DNA of 64,000 bases, taken from NCBI GenBank assembly GCA_008828725.1, contig MEHQ01002433.1:157766-221765 (forward strand), read 5' to 3'. Below the pieces are notes generated by a model. It saw only the letters and a list, made by a program, of their open reading frames with translations, made no database searches and was not told the origin of the DNA. The stretch's first letter is position 1. Each line of letters starts with the position of its first letter. Below, piece by piece: positions 10,505 through 23,919 of the stretch. The stretch is from Saccharina japonica. Taxonomy: Eukaryota > Sar > Phaeophyceae > Laminariales > Laminariaceae. The translations under genes were made by a program, and so were the position numbers.

Positions 10505-12420
10505 AAAAAAATTTTCATCTTCCCCGGAACCAGCAAAAAAAGCAGCCCGTCGGTGCTGATTCGCATGGCCGATGATATGCAGTAATAATCGTCTTTTTTT
10601 GCGATCGTCGTTAGTCACCCATTTGTGCTTTCTCTCTGGTTGATTTCTCGTTTTCGAGCACCGATTCAATCTGACGTGAAATATTCGGCCCTCAACCGGC
10701 TGAAATATAATACCTGGTATGCGCTACCGGATTCCAAAGAAATCGCACGGCGATCGTGAGGGAGGGGATATATATATATATATTAACTATCCCCTACCCA
10801 GCGTATCACTTGATGTTAGTGTGGCTGACCCCCCCCCCCCCCGCCGTAGGGCCGAAAATGAAAAAAGCGTGGTGTTGGTCATGGACTTTTCTTCGATTGT
10901 CCTTGTCTATACTACTCTTGTTGTACGAAATATATACAACGTGCATATTTAAACTGTGAATGATATCTTCGAAAGACCGTTGCTCTGCCCCGCCATACGA
11001 AGACGATTTAGATATTTTGCAATGTTTTGGGTCATGCCCCCCCGACATGAGTACACCCCCCCCCCATCACGCGCATCTTGCAACAAACTGTGTCCCTGCC
11101 CTTCTGTCCCAGAGGCTCCCTGCCCTTCCGCCCCAGAGGCTTGCCTGCTGCTGTATGCCCTTCCTTCCGTCCGTCCGTCCCAACGGCGTCTCATCCTGCC
11201 GTTGGCTACTGGATACCCTGACTGCCCCCGGGCCATTGCACGCCAAATTACACCAAATCGATTCAGGCCTCTCCGCGGCGAAGTGCTGTTCTCCAGATGA
11301 ACACGGGTGCGGAACATGAAAGTATTGTCTCGGACACACCACCGCCCCTCAGAAGTGGGGACGGGGTAATATAACCAACTGGCGGGGGTTTCAATTTCCC
11401 GCCGCCGCCTGAGTGAGATCGAGCGTCCTTCTCTAATAGTAGCTTGTCTCCTCGCTCACGCTCACAGTCAATCAATCGTCGGGTTTCCGAGCCCCTACGC
11501 TTCCATTCGCCCCACCACCACATCAGTCATCATGTGTGTAGTGTGTGTCTGGCACACTTTACTTGTTGTACGTCGTATTATGTGATACATCATATGGGAC
11601 ACATCAATAAATCATGTACTAATATGCTGTACCCCCAACGAGGCGAGCCGCTCGCTGCAACACATACTAATGATGTGTATGCACCGCCGAGAGGGTATCA
11701 GCACTGCTCACTCACCGGAGATCAATCAAACAAACCAATCAATCAATCAACAATGCTGAAGATATCAAACTACTGTACGCGTATCGAACCCCAACGTAAA
11801 TGATTTGTGGGCTGCATTTAGCGCCACCAATCAGAAAATCCTGATGGGTCTCACACGGCGGGGCCCCTCTTTCCCCCTCCACACTACTGTTATACAGTAC
11901 TGTAGTAGTGACTACTGTACTGCAGTAACACAACGGTGTTCGGGTATCGGTTGGTACATACACTCGTTGCAACAACAGGGGACTGCTGATTTTCGGTGCG
12001 TGTGGATGCTATCGCACGAAAGGGTCAGCTCCTCGTCGTATTCTTCCTTCGCTCTCGTCGACACTCATCCACCCACTCGCATCGAGTAGCATGTTTGCTT
12101 ACTACTGAGATTGCGAGCGAAGCGAGTTGATTATTCGCACGGTCGCCTAAGAGGCACCTTTTGAGCTGGTTGAAGTCAGAGATCCTACATCGATACCAGG
12201 TACGAGTATAATAATATCATAATGCAGTAGTGGCCCCTCTATATAGTGCCGGTTGAGTAGTGCCGGCTGCCCGCTATAATAGTGCCTGTGTGAAATCGCC
12301 TGGCACAGATGAGATTCCCAGTGCGGCAGTGTGCGGGGTACTGCTGTAGTGCTGGTTGCCGTTATCGTGCCGATATTGTGGGCTGGCGCATACCGGCTCT
12401 TTAGCGGGACCATTATTACT
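10505..12420. other. No gene seen with confidence
   Basis: About 1.9 kb. Holds C runs at 10829 and 11038-11064 with an R1-like GACATGAGTACACCCC end, a short direct repeat (CCCTGCCCTTC-GTCCCAGAGGC) at 11090-11140, a CCGTCCGTCC run, a CAATCAATCAATCAAC run at about 11735, and ACTGTACTGCAGTAACAC palindromic words near 11900. Possible downstream exons of the signal-anchor gene are unproven. Confidence 0.4.
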
Positions 12421-12426
12421 ACGTAC

Positions 12427-12567
12427 TGTCCAGAAAATCTGACGCCGGAGCTCCGCCAGCAGCCCAGATCCGCGCCGTCGCAAAAACCAATACAACAACC
12501 ACAAACCGCAGAAAACAAACACAACCGCAAGCAGCAGCGCAGAACGAAACCGATACATTTCTCCCAT
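12427..12567 (-). CDS. Signal-anchor N-terminal exon, unknown membrane protein
   Basis: 47 codons from ATG 12567-12565 to a GTACGT donor (ACA|GTACGT). Encodes MGEMYRFRSALLLAVVFVF, a hydrophobic helix of about 20 residues (10-29) followed by RRR, then LLAELRRQIFWT. This is the layout of a type II signal anchor, as in Golgi glycosyltransferases, but no catalytic part is visible, so the class is not assigned. The sequence just upstream ends TGTACGCAG, a possible 5'UTR acceptor. The remaining exons, toward lower coordinates, were not recognised. It is divergent from the unknown gene starting at 13577. Confidence 0.4.
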
Positions 12568-13576
12568 GCCTTTTCCTCCTGCGTACACAGCAGTTGTCGA
12601 CGACAAAGTTACCGGCACTACTAGTTCCAAATGTCCACAGCGAGAGTTCCTAGCGAGAGCTGCCCTATGTACGTACGAGTGCTGAAGTACTGTTTCCACA
12701 GGGTCTCGGCATCAAGACCTCTCGATCGCACCGCGCGTGGAGAGTTTTAAATTAGAGGCAACCGAACCACATAATACTTGCACGCACTTACGCCACCCGC
12801 GGGCGACCGGTCAGTGCCCACGTACGTACCTGAAACACACAACACGGGGCGCGGTGCTCTCTCGCCTCTCTTGCTCTGGCGTGGCTGGCTGGTGATCTCG
12901 TGGCGTATACTCGTACACGTATCCGTACACACCAGGTACCCTCCTTGTGGTGCGAGTACTCGTACATATCATACGAGCAAATTCGCCGACCAAAATTTCG
13001 AAATCGAAATGTGAAACATGTGGAGTTCGACTTTTTTGTGCGTAATACATGAAGAGGGTCTCGGAGCTTTTTGAAATATGAAGAGCCGAAAACTGGGAAC
13101 ACATGACACGCACAACTCTTTGGAAGAAGCCATTTTTCGACACGACGTGCGCAAACTCGCTTGCTTCGTTGCTTGAAAGAAGAGGAGGAGGTGAGCGACA
13201 CTGCGAGCCACGGCAGGGGTGCAAAGGCCCCGGATCCACAAGCAAGCATTGCTGATACGCCCCCACGTCCACGCCGCATGCGGCACATGAACGAACGCGC
13301 CACCACCTCCTCCTCCCGAGCACAATTTCAAATTTTGGACAAAGTAAAAATACGCATCTTTATCTATGGAGCTCTCTAACGACCTCTCTCAGATTTTGTA
13401 TCGCTTGTTCATCGCCACAGCAGGGAGTAGAAGATACGCTCGCCGTGTTCGTTCGAGCCTGCTACTACTACCGCCGCTGCCGCTGCTGCCACTAGTGCTG
13501 TGCTGCTGCTGCCGCTGCTGCTGCACTTCTGCTGCTTGCCGTGGAACGCGGAGAGAGAGGCGCAACCGCCATAATC

Positions 13577-13809
13577 ATGGATGACGAAGCCAGTGCATTC
13601 GGCGAACACAAGAGCCCTTTCCTCTTCTCTCCAACGGCTACTCGTCGAAAAAGTAACACCAGCAAGACCTACCGCCGGTCTGCACAAGATCACCTCAACA
13701 ACAAAAACAAGAGCAAGGGAAGGAGGAGCGGAAGCAAGAAGGTCCCGTTGCCCACGACGCCGCCTCCCCCGAAGCGTTGGACGTCTCTCGAAGTCAAGAG
13801 ATGTGCTCT
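13577..13809 (+). CDS. Unknown gene, exon 1 with start codon
   Basis: First ATG of an open frame that begins after a CTG-rich 5' region. It encodes MDDEASAFGEHKSPFLFSP, a basic Asn/Lys-rich stretch and TTPPPPKRWTS, and exits at a canonical GTGAGT donor in phase 2. A likely 5'UTR intron lies upstream (donor GTGAGC at about 13190; acceptor after CTCTCTCAG at about 13392). Confidence 0.6.
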
Positions 13810-16800
13810 GTGAGTTCGCTACATTCGAATCCGCCTTCAGTTCGTACCGCTGTACTTCGTGCCCTGGTATATATGTACCTACAGTACGCGATAGTCAGTG
13901 TTGAAGATGAACATTTGAAATTTGCAGGCTGCACAGCAAGCATTAGCATTTCCACCCCTTGCAAAGCTGTAATCTGGTAAACTGCTGTGCGATAGATAGC
14001 AACTATGAAACCGATTTGCTGCTGCGGCTGTTGTTGCCGAGTGTCGATCGTTTTCCAGCCTGCACCACCAGCCGACAAACGACGGCACATCCGGTGCTTG
14101 CCGAGGATGGCTATATGAATGGCGCACGGACAAGCACGCCGTTTGCCCTTTTGTCCTACCGAAATAAACAGTCCAGTCTATTTCCAAGTAGATTTTCCCC
14201 ATAAGCGGGCGCCCACTCTACGCATAGGGATGCATCATTCAACAATCAGTACGTACAGCAATACCGGACCTCTACGTAGCCAGGCCCATGTTAGAGTTCT
14301 TGTTGAGAAATAATGTGTGCCGTGCCAACTTTAGTACGGCCGCTCCTGAATGGCTTATTTGCCACGTAATATCAGTATATACGTACAGTAGTGGGGCCTG
14401 TACAAAGCAGTATGAATGAGGCGGCCGCTCGATATAAGGCGGTCAAAATCGGCCATCATGAGACCGCACACTTGCTCGCACATGATGGAATGAATAAGGC
14501 GGCCACTCGAATTATGGCGGCCAAAATCTCGATGCACTATACCGCCTTCTATAGACCCCACTATTCCGTATACACATTGTATAGGGCTGGAAGTCTCCTG
14601 TATACTTCACGACTTCACGCTTCACGGCTTCACCGATAGTAATTACCTGGTACAGGAGTCATTGGGTGGCAGAGTAAGGCGAGTAACTGACTTCCCAATA
14701 TTAATCGATATAAAGCACTTGTCGAATCGCGAATGCGCTGGCCTGCCAGATGCAAAGACGCGAAACTCCGCAATTTTCCACACGCACGTACTACCCGCAA
14801 TACCTAGCCTGAGCCTATAGCCAACTCACAACTAGTCGGTGACTTGCTGTGGGCCATCTTCACAGCCCTGTACAGCAGTAAGTATTAAATAGTACACAAG
14901 GTATTTTGCAAAACAATTTACCTGAGTTTATTATTGGATCTTGAACCCCGCCACGACACAGGCAAACCTTGGGTGGCAGCAGCGGCAATCCTTCACCGAC
15001 CCCGTTGAAAGGAGACGCGTTGCAAAAGACAAGAAGCTCCAAGACCACCCTTCGCAAGATGAAGCCGTACGGGGGGAGGATGTTTTACGACAAGTAAGTC
15101 CTCGAGGGAATTCGAGCACGACACACAGCAACTAACTGCAGTGTATTACAGGACACCGATTTGTAAGTAAACATAAAACAAAGGAAACGCGCACTATAAG
15201 AAAAGGCAGACTGAGATCGACAGAAACATAAGAAATTCCCGAGTCGTTATGCTGAAGTTCCTGTAGTGTAGGACGCACCCGTTCTCAGATAAGAAACCCA
15301 GCTTGCACCAGATTCATATTGTCTGTTTACTACGTTTTTGTTCTATTCGATGTAGGTGTTACTGGTACGAAGTAAGTTTGATCCACCAAGTCCTTCCTGG
15401 TATGTACCAGGTACATGTATAACACACACGCATCACACACACGTTTAGCTGGAGGATAACATAGTTGTCCATATTAATTGATATAAGCCAGTCGGCGGCA
15501 GTCCATACCGCGGAGAGGAGAGCCGCAGAGCACGAGTAGCGGTGGTCGCATCGCATCATCCGTTGTATCGTGTTGGTATCTTTTCACCACCAGCACCACC
15601 ATGTCTAACGTCCATTTCTGCTTGAATGGCGAGCGAAGCTTGAGTCTGCCGCAATGATGCACATTTTCTCCGTCTTCCATGGAAGCGCCATGTCACTACT
15701 GCCATCGGCCTATATGGCAATGCCATAGCACCACCATGGCACCGCCACGCTTCTGACATGGTACTGCCACAGGTATTCCTATAGCATTGCCATGGAACTG
15801 CCATTTGCGACACCGTGCTGTGAAAGCCCATGGCAGCTGGCTTGGCACGCCACAAGTATGAACTGCTATGATTTTTTTATGAACTTCCATGGACTGCCGT
15901 GGCTCGATTGCCACATTGCACCCTTTACACCAACTGCTATGGAATTTCGTGGTGAGGCCTACAATACCATGGCAGCGCAATGACACTGCCATGCCCTGAC
16001 ACTGCCCTTGGACGGCTATGAGCTTTCATGACACTGTCATGGGCTTGCCACAGGCTCTGATGATCTCCCAATGCCTGCCATGGCACTGCCATGGGCTTTC
16101 ATGGCAGTGATACGGGCTTACCATATGAGCCATGGTAGTCCCGTGGCAATGGCATGAAAGTGCCATGGAAGTGCCATGAAAGCCGATGGAAGAGCCATAG
16201 CCACACTATTGAAGCCCATTGCAGCCATGGCATTGCCATGGAACTATCCTATGGCAGGTTCCATGGCGCTGGAACTGTCCCATGGCGCTGGAACTGTCCC
16301 ATGGCTGACATGTCAGTTGCATGGAAGGCGCCTTCGTTGGCACTGTCATGATAATTTCATAGCAGTACCATGCGGATGCCATGGGATTCTCCTGACAGTG
16401 CCACTGCACGGCAATGGCACTGCCATGGCAGTCGGTGCCGTGAAAGCCCATGGCAGGGCCATGACAGCCCATGGAAGTTCGTGGACACCGGTGAAAGTCC
16501 ACGAAATGCCATGGGCTCCCAGATGGCGATGAGCTATGGCTATATGCCATGAGAGTGCAATGAAGCACCGCGAAATCACCTGGCACAAGCTCCATGAACT
16601 GGCACGGGCACTGCCATGAAATGCCAGGAAAAAGGCCATTATTGTACACCCTTCGCGGGGGTGATGTCTGCTATGGTCATGCTATTTAAAGCCCATGTCG
16701 GCCATGTCATTGCGGTAGAACTGCCCTACGGCAGGTATCATGGCGCTGAAGCTGCCCCATGGCATTGCCATGGGGCTGGTGCTGGCTTGTCAGTTCCGTC

Positions 16801-19800
16801 GAAAGTCCCACAGCACTACGATAGAAGTTTCATGGTAGTGCCATCGGGGATGCTATGGATATGCCATGATATTTCCATGATAGCGCTATGTCAGTGTCAT
16901 GGGAGCTTTCATGGCGCTGCCATGGCAGTCGATGCCATGAAAGCCCATCGCAGTGCCATGAAAGCGAATGAAATGCGGTGAAAGCCCGTGAAACTCCACA
17001 AAGTGCCATGGGCTTCCATGGCAGTGCGCTATAGCTGTGCCATTGGAATTCCGTGAAAAGCCATGGGGATGTATATTATTGGCCTTTTAAAGGGCTTTCA
17101 TGGCAGTGCCCACGGCAATTCATGGAACTGCCATGGACTTTCACGGTATTTCGTTGCACTGCCGTCATGGCATATCCATGCCGCACTGCCATGGGAGCCC
17201 ATGGCATTTCATGGACTGACTTGCACGGACCTTCGTGAACTTTCACGGGCTTTCGTAGCACTATCGTCGGCCTTCACGGCACCGACTGCAATGGTATTGC
17301 CATGGGACTTTCCATGGCACTGATATGGGATAGTTTCAGCACAATGGGAGCTGCAGCTGCCATCTGGTACAGCTCCAAGGCAATGTAGTGGGTGCCGTGG
17401 GCCTTAACAACAGGGCCATGGCTCTGCCATGGACTTTCATGGGCCTTCATGGCACTTCCATGGCACTCTCATGAGGTAAATCTGGTATGTTTTACGCACA
17501 CACATGCATGCATACATGTGCACCACACCAGAACACCACGCGTGCTCAACCAGCTACTTACGTACGCGATGAGAGCCAGTCAATCGCTAGGCGAGGTAGA
17601 GGATGCGCGACTCCGCAGGGGGAATCTCTGTCATGGCCAGGCCATTAAAGCGCATGACAGCCATGACATTGCCATGGAACTGTCTTATGGGAGGTCCTCC
17701 GTAGGGCTGAAACTCCACCTTTGACGCATGCTACGGTAGAGGTGCACCGTGTTTTTTTCTGAGGGTGGTCACTTAAGGAGCTCCATACCTCACCAACCTC
17801 ACCGAAAATGATTTTTCGAGGAAAATAAAAGTGCTACCCAATAACCAATCCCATGGCCTAAAAAGTAAACAACGAAAAATGGTTCAACACAAGAATGAAA
17901 TCCGACCAGTTTGGGTTAAGGAGCCCGACCCTTCAGAAAAAATCCAGCCAAAACGTGTTACTTCTGTCGGATCACTCGTCCCATGATCGTGCATGGGAAG
18001 TCCAAGTCCCATGGTACTGCCGTGTCAATGCCATAGAGGGTTCTATGGCACTGCCACGGCGTAGTTGCATGGTAGTGCTATGGTATTGCCGTGGGATTTC
18101 CATGACAGCGCCATTGCGTGCCATAGCACGGCAACGTCAGTACCAGGGCAGTGTGGTGGGGAGATTTCATGGCACTGCCATGGCAGCCGGCGTCGCGAAA
18201 GCCCATGGCAGTGCCATGAAAGCCCATGAAAGTTAGAGTGAAAGTCCGTGAAAGTCCATGAAAAAGCCATGGGCTCCCATGCAGTGCGCCATGGGTGCGC
18301 GCCATGACCGTGCAATGCAATACCGCGAAAGCTCCGCCGGCTGTTCCATGAATTTTCCGTGGGCACTGCCACGAAAGTCGCGATGAAAACTGCCAACAAT
18401 GTGCCTCCCCCAACTGAAGTGCGACGCATTTTCGATGACGGCACAAACACATGCGTTTTGCACCATATTTTTCTGAGGCTCCTTGCTCTAGGAGCTCTGT
18501 ACTAATCGCAAAAGTCAAAAAAACGATTTTGGAGGAAAACAAAAAGCGCTATTATATGTACCCGATGGACAATCCTATGGCCTAACGAAACAACGGGAAA
18601 AATTGGCAAACACAAAAATGGAATTCCGACGATTCTTAGTTAACCCCTTAAGGGGCCCCTTCGGTCATGATGAAACACGAGTCTTCCATCGTTGAAAAAT
18701 ATATATATTTTCGTTTTTTTTACAGCAGCAATACTATTTCTGGTATAATAACACCATATCAGTACTCCTTAAGGAAAACGGCATAGCTCCAGTCAGACGC
18801 CTTGGTCGTCACGAAAAGTGCCTCTAAAGATGCACTTTTCGTTAAACGAAAAGTGCATCTTTTCGTGACGACCAAGGCGAAACGAAAAGTGCATCTTTAG
18901 AGGGACTTTTCGTGACGACCAAGGCGTTTGATCGATATGCCTCCCGAGACACAAATGTTTACCATGGTCTAAGCTCTTTGCAACTACTCTTTGGGCGAAA
19001 TATTGAGCATTAGAACTGGAGCTATGCCGTTTTCCGTAAGGAGTACTGATATGGTGTTATTATACCAGAAAGAGTATTGCTGCTGTAAAAAAAACGAAAA
19101 AATATATATTTTTTTTCAACGATGGAAGACTCGTGTTTCATCATGACCGAAGGGGCGCCCCTTAGGGCCCATATTAACGAGTATAAAATAAATTCAATTT
19201 GGAAAAATAAAAATAAAAAAATCGCTTTTCATTGGTCAACACACGCACCAGCACCCCCCAAGATCCTAATCTTTGATGCTGGTGCGTGTGTTGACCAATG
19301 AAAAGCGAATTTGAATTTTATTTTTTCCAAATTGAATTTTTGCTGTCTTCGTTAAGATGGGCCCTTAAGAGCTCGTCCCACGTATTTGGGGACAAAATAC
19401 TCGGAATTAATGTGTGCTGTTTTTTTTTCCAGCTCTGAATGGGTTGAAGAGGGAGACGCGTGCTACGATAGAGAGGTAGCACTTTTTGGCTGATTTGTGT
19501 TTTGCTGAATGACGGGGGGGGGGGCTCCTTAACCCAATTTCGTCGGTCTTTCATGCCCCCGTCATTCCCGAAAATGTTTCGCCCCAAAAAGTGGCACATC
19601 GATCGTAGCACGCGTTCCGAGTGGCTCTGAGCGGCTGAAAAGTAAAATACCCTGCATGCGGGATCCCCCGACCGTGGCCGCCCTGGATCGGAACTACGAT
19701 ATACCTGGTAGTTTCGCTGGTTGATGGGAAATGCTGCTTTGTTTTTTGTGTTTGTTTTTTGCGCCCAAAATTGATCTCGAGCGCGCATTAATGTTTGGCA

Positions 19801-22319
19801 GGTGCTATCTCAGCAGCGACGACGAGAGGGAAGCAGAGCAGGGGGTGGGGCACTCGTGGGCCCTCTCCCCCGCCACAGATGCCGACGAGGTATCTTTCTC
19901 TCCGACGGCAGAGGGAGAAGCCACCTCCTCGAAGAAGAGCCTTCGTCTGACGAGTGCCAGAGACATCATCAGCGCGGGTATGTCTTACTTCTTCCGCGGT
20001 TGACACACTACTGAACACATTTTGCTCTCCTCAGGTGCAAGATGTACATCCTGCATGAGGACATAAAAAACCCATAAGTACGCGCGATCGAAGCGAAGTA
20101 TCACGCTCAGCTTGCAAATACGAGTTTCGACAAAATCCTCGATCTCACACCTGTTTTTTTTTTAAATATAAAAATATACTCTCTGTTTGAACGATGGAAC
20201 ATTCTCAAGACCTTTTAAAAATAAATGCTGCAATCCACACGCGCAACAATAAGTGGGGGGGGGTGGAATAGTGTATTACGCAATCGTGTTTGTTAGGAGA
20301 CGGTAGGCAGCGTAACTCATGAGTTTGGATGTGGGGTGGGTATTCAGTAACATGAGTGTCCCGTTGTTTGGTGAGCGTTGCGGTGCGGTGCATTTTAATT
20401 ACCTTACCGTACAGTGTCAACCCTCTCGTGAGAAAACATATGTAAGAAATCTAGCCTAAAACAAAACATGAAAGCATATGAACAATAAAAAAGGTATGGG
20501 TGTAGCCTAGAAGCTCACCGGCTACGAGTATAGGAAACTGTGATGTGGTACCCCGCGTGTACCTCAACAGTAGTATTAGTAGAAGCAGTATGTAAAAACT
20601 CTAACCCCTTCTCGCCACGCCAAAATAAGGATAATAGCCTAACGTTAAGAAAGGACCGATACTGCACATGTCTTCCTCCATTACGTGCGTGCAGTCTCGG
20701 TCTTTCGTGTGACCTCCTCCGCCATTGGCTCTCCGCCATGGGGGCGGAGGGGTCGGTACACAGCGTCACAGCGAGCGAAACACACCGCGACTCGAATGTG
20801 CTCCCCTCAACACTTCTTGCCAAAAGTTTTAATTGCTTCACTGTGCCTAGGGGCGGCACTCCTAGGGACGCCCCTACATACATATATAGTGCATGGAGTC
20901 CCCCTTACAACCACATACCAGATATATATTATGATTGGTTTTTGACTCGGGTAGGCAGGCTATTGGGGGGGGCAACGGCTACGCGGTGGTGGTGGTGGTG
21001 GTGGGGGTGTACCCGATATTCATGCATGGCCATAGTCGTATGGCAATAGACCCTCACATCCATACAATGCCGGGACGGAGCATGTCGGGTTTTCACCGTT
21101 ACCAGGCAGGCATTGCTAGCACCAAGCGCGAAGCGCCGTGAGGGGTTCGGCGAGTCGCATGAAGGGTGAGCTGCATCCTACTAAGAACCACTTTTAAGGG
21201 GGGGGGGGGGGGGTGGGGTTGGTCCTTGTTTTTCAGCCGCTCAGAGCCCCTCGGCCAAGTGACTGTGACTACCCTGGTTCTTTGCAGGGTTTAGTTTTTG
21301 TGCTTTTAAAAAGTTCGCGGTAAGCACCGCCATGGACCTATTTGTGACGCTGCTGCGCCGCCAAAATGTTCCCAGGTCTAAATTCGAGCAAGGTACAGAG
21401 GCCACTCGCTCAAGTGTTCTAAAGCACGGTAAATATATAGACTGGTGCTACGGTAGGGGGATCATGCATAGGTGCTTGTTTTTCACCTGCACAGAGCCAC
21501 TCGGCCCAGTCACTGCTTTACTGCGTTGTACTCGTATTACCTTTTTTGTTTTTTGTTGTTGTTCTATATGCACCGCCATTGGAGGTTTTGTTACGCAACG
21601 CCAACAAACTATGTTTAGGTCCAATTTTCAGTTAGATTCGAAGCCACTCGTCCGAGTGGCAAAAACCCGTTAGTGAAAATGTGGGTACCCCCCCTATCGT
21701 AGCGGCAGTCTATAGAGGGAAAGCCCCTCTCCCTATCACCTCACAAGCGGTTCTTATAGTGTAGGATACAGCTCACCTTTGATCCAACTCGCCCAACACC
21801 TCACGGCGCTTCGCGCTTGGCGCAAAAGCAATGTCTGCATGGTTGGTGAAAACCCAACGTGCTCCGTCCCGGCATTGTAGGGATGTGAGGGTGCATTGTA
21901 AGGATGCGAGGGTCCATTGTCATACGACTACGGCCATGCACGACATGCGGCTAATGAGTACGCCCCCCCCCCTTCCGTCGCACCAGTCGGCGGGTCGCTT
22001 CATTTATATTTCCCCGAGGTGTATTTATCGAGGCTTTTGCTGAGCGCACGGCTTACAGCCAAAATGCCTGGTCGATTGCCCGTCCTTGTCTCTTATGGCT
22101 TAATCTGGCGAACCCCACGACTACGGCCGTGCACGGCATGATGAGTACCCCCCCCCCCTGGTTGATGAGAACCCGACATGCTCCGTCCCGGCATTGTAGG
22201 GACACGAGGGTCTATGGTCATACGACTACGGCCATGGATGACATGAGTACACCCCCCCCCCCGAACTCGTTGAAACAATGCTCCGGATCGATAAACTATA
22301 CGTATATTGTCTGTGTCAG

Positions 22320-22355
<36 letters not shown>

Positions 22356-23888
22356 TTGCCCTTCTCCCCCCCCCCCCCCACTCCCGTGTCACTCCTATTA
22401 TCGACCCCGAGGCAACAAAGAAATATCGAACAACGTCAGCTACCAAGAAGTGTATACCCATGTACTCCCATGTAAGCGTCCAAGTGCTTCCATGGGAAGT
22501 ACGTAGTGAAGCTGGAAGCTTCCATGTAGTTCCACATGGACGTAATGCGCGCTTCGATGGAAGCTACTACATGCTTCCACTCGAAAATCATGCCTAGTAT
22601 ATCGAGTATAAACCGAACTAGGGAACAAGCGCCCCCCCCTGCCCCCACCATAAATTAAAGTAACTCATTGAAGCTGTCGTCCATATGCAAGTCCGCCTCA
22701 GAGGCGGTTCTTAGCAGGATGCAGCTCACCCTCCATGCGACTCGCCCAATACCTCACGGCGCTTCGCGCTTGGTGCAAGCAATGTCTGCCTGGTTGGTGA
22801 AAACCCAACGTGCTCCGTCCCGGCATTGTAGGGATGCGAGGGTCAATGGTCATATGACTACGGCCGTGCACGACATGAGTGCACCCCTCCCCCCTTCTCC
22901 CGTCCCCCTCCCTTCCTCTCACCAACTCCCCTGCCCCTTCCGCGATAGGGCCACAGTGAAGGAAGTAGTTATGAAGCGATACGTAGGAGGCTGGACATAC
23001 ATTGAATGAAAGAGGACTCGCTAGTGACACGATAAAGCTAGCGCTCTTTGGCTGAAACGGTTTCTGAACGATCGGGCTCCTTAACCCATTCAGAACTAAA
23101 AAAAAAATGTCCCACACTAATTCCAAGTAGTTTGTCCCCAAATTCGTCAGGGGCCAGTTCTTAAGGGGCTAACCCAAAACCGTCGGAAGTTTCATTCTTG
23201 TGTTGCAATATTTTTACGAGTAGACTCAGGTCATGGGGCTGTTCATCGGGTAGTAGTTTCAATTTCCTCCAAGACCTATTTTTTACTTAAGGCCCGTTTT
23301 AACGAAGAAGAAAAAAAATCAATTTGGAAAAAAATATATTCAAATCCGCTTTTACTTGGTCAACACACGCACCAGCACCAAAGATTCGGATCTTGGGGCA
23401 TAATATTTGGTGCTGGTGCGTGTGTTGACCAATGAAAAGCGAATTTGAATTTTATATTTTCCAAATTGAATTTATTTTATACTCGTTAATTCGGGCCCTT
23501 ACTGTTTGTACGGAGCTCCTCAAGTGAGAAGAGCTCATAAAAAAACATGAGGCAACCTCTATCGTACCATGCTTCAGAGGCTGAGCAACAAACAGAAGAA
23601 CACACATTATTTGACGGGGGCAGAGACTGGCCGGAGTAATTACGGGCGACGCGAAATGATAAGTATATAACGAACAAGACCGGCATCGTAGGAACACGTT
23701 TTTTACACACATGTGCATCTTCGTTTTCGTTCATCTCCACGAAACGACCAGGAAAGGGGAAGAGAGCCAGGAAGGCCAGCGGCGAACGCTCGGTTTTCAT
23801 GCCTCCGGTGGAAGAGGAGACCGAGTCCGAGTCAGGCGTCGACACCGATGACGACGCCTTTGTGAGTACCGACAGACAAAGGCATCTA

Positions 23889-23919
<31 letters not shown>

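Larger units (their letters stand above)
18640..19448. mobile_element. T element (TTAA-bounded), split by U and P insertions
   Basis: The left end TTAACCCCTTAAG (18640-18652) is rejoined to AGCTCGTCCCACGTATTTGG after 19368, and the element closes with CAGCTCTGAATGGGTTGAA (TTAA mutated to TTGA). Removing the insertions leaves a roughly 95-bp T element. Confidence 0.6.

Noticed and set aside
15670-18405. CATGGCA field as a CRISPR array or coding repeat
   Set aside because: No constant repeat/spacer structure, host is eukaryotic, and words occur on both strands at irregular spacing; open frames there are by-products.
20035-20067. R3 segment as the exon following 19977
   Set aside because: A good acceptor is present, but phase 1 from exon 5 leads to a stop within about 10 codons, whereas joining 19977 to 23752 gives a clean continuation. 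R3 also occurs at many unrelated places.
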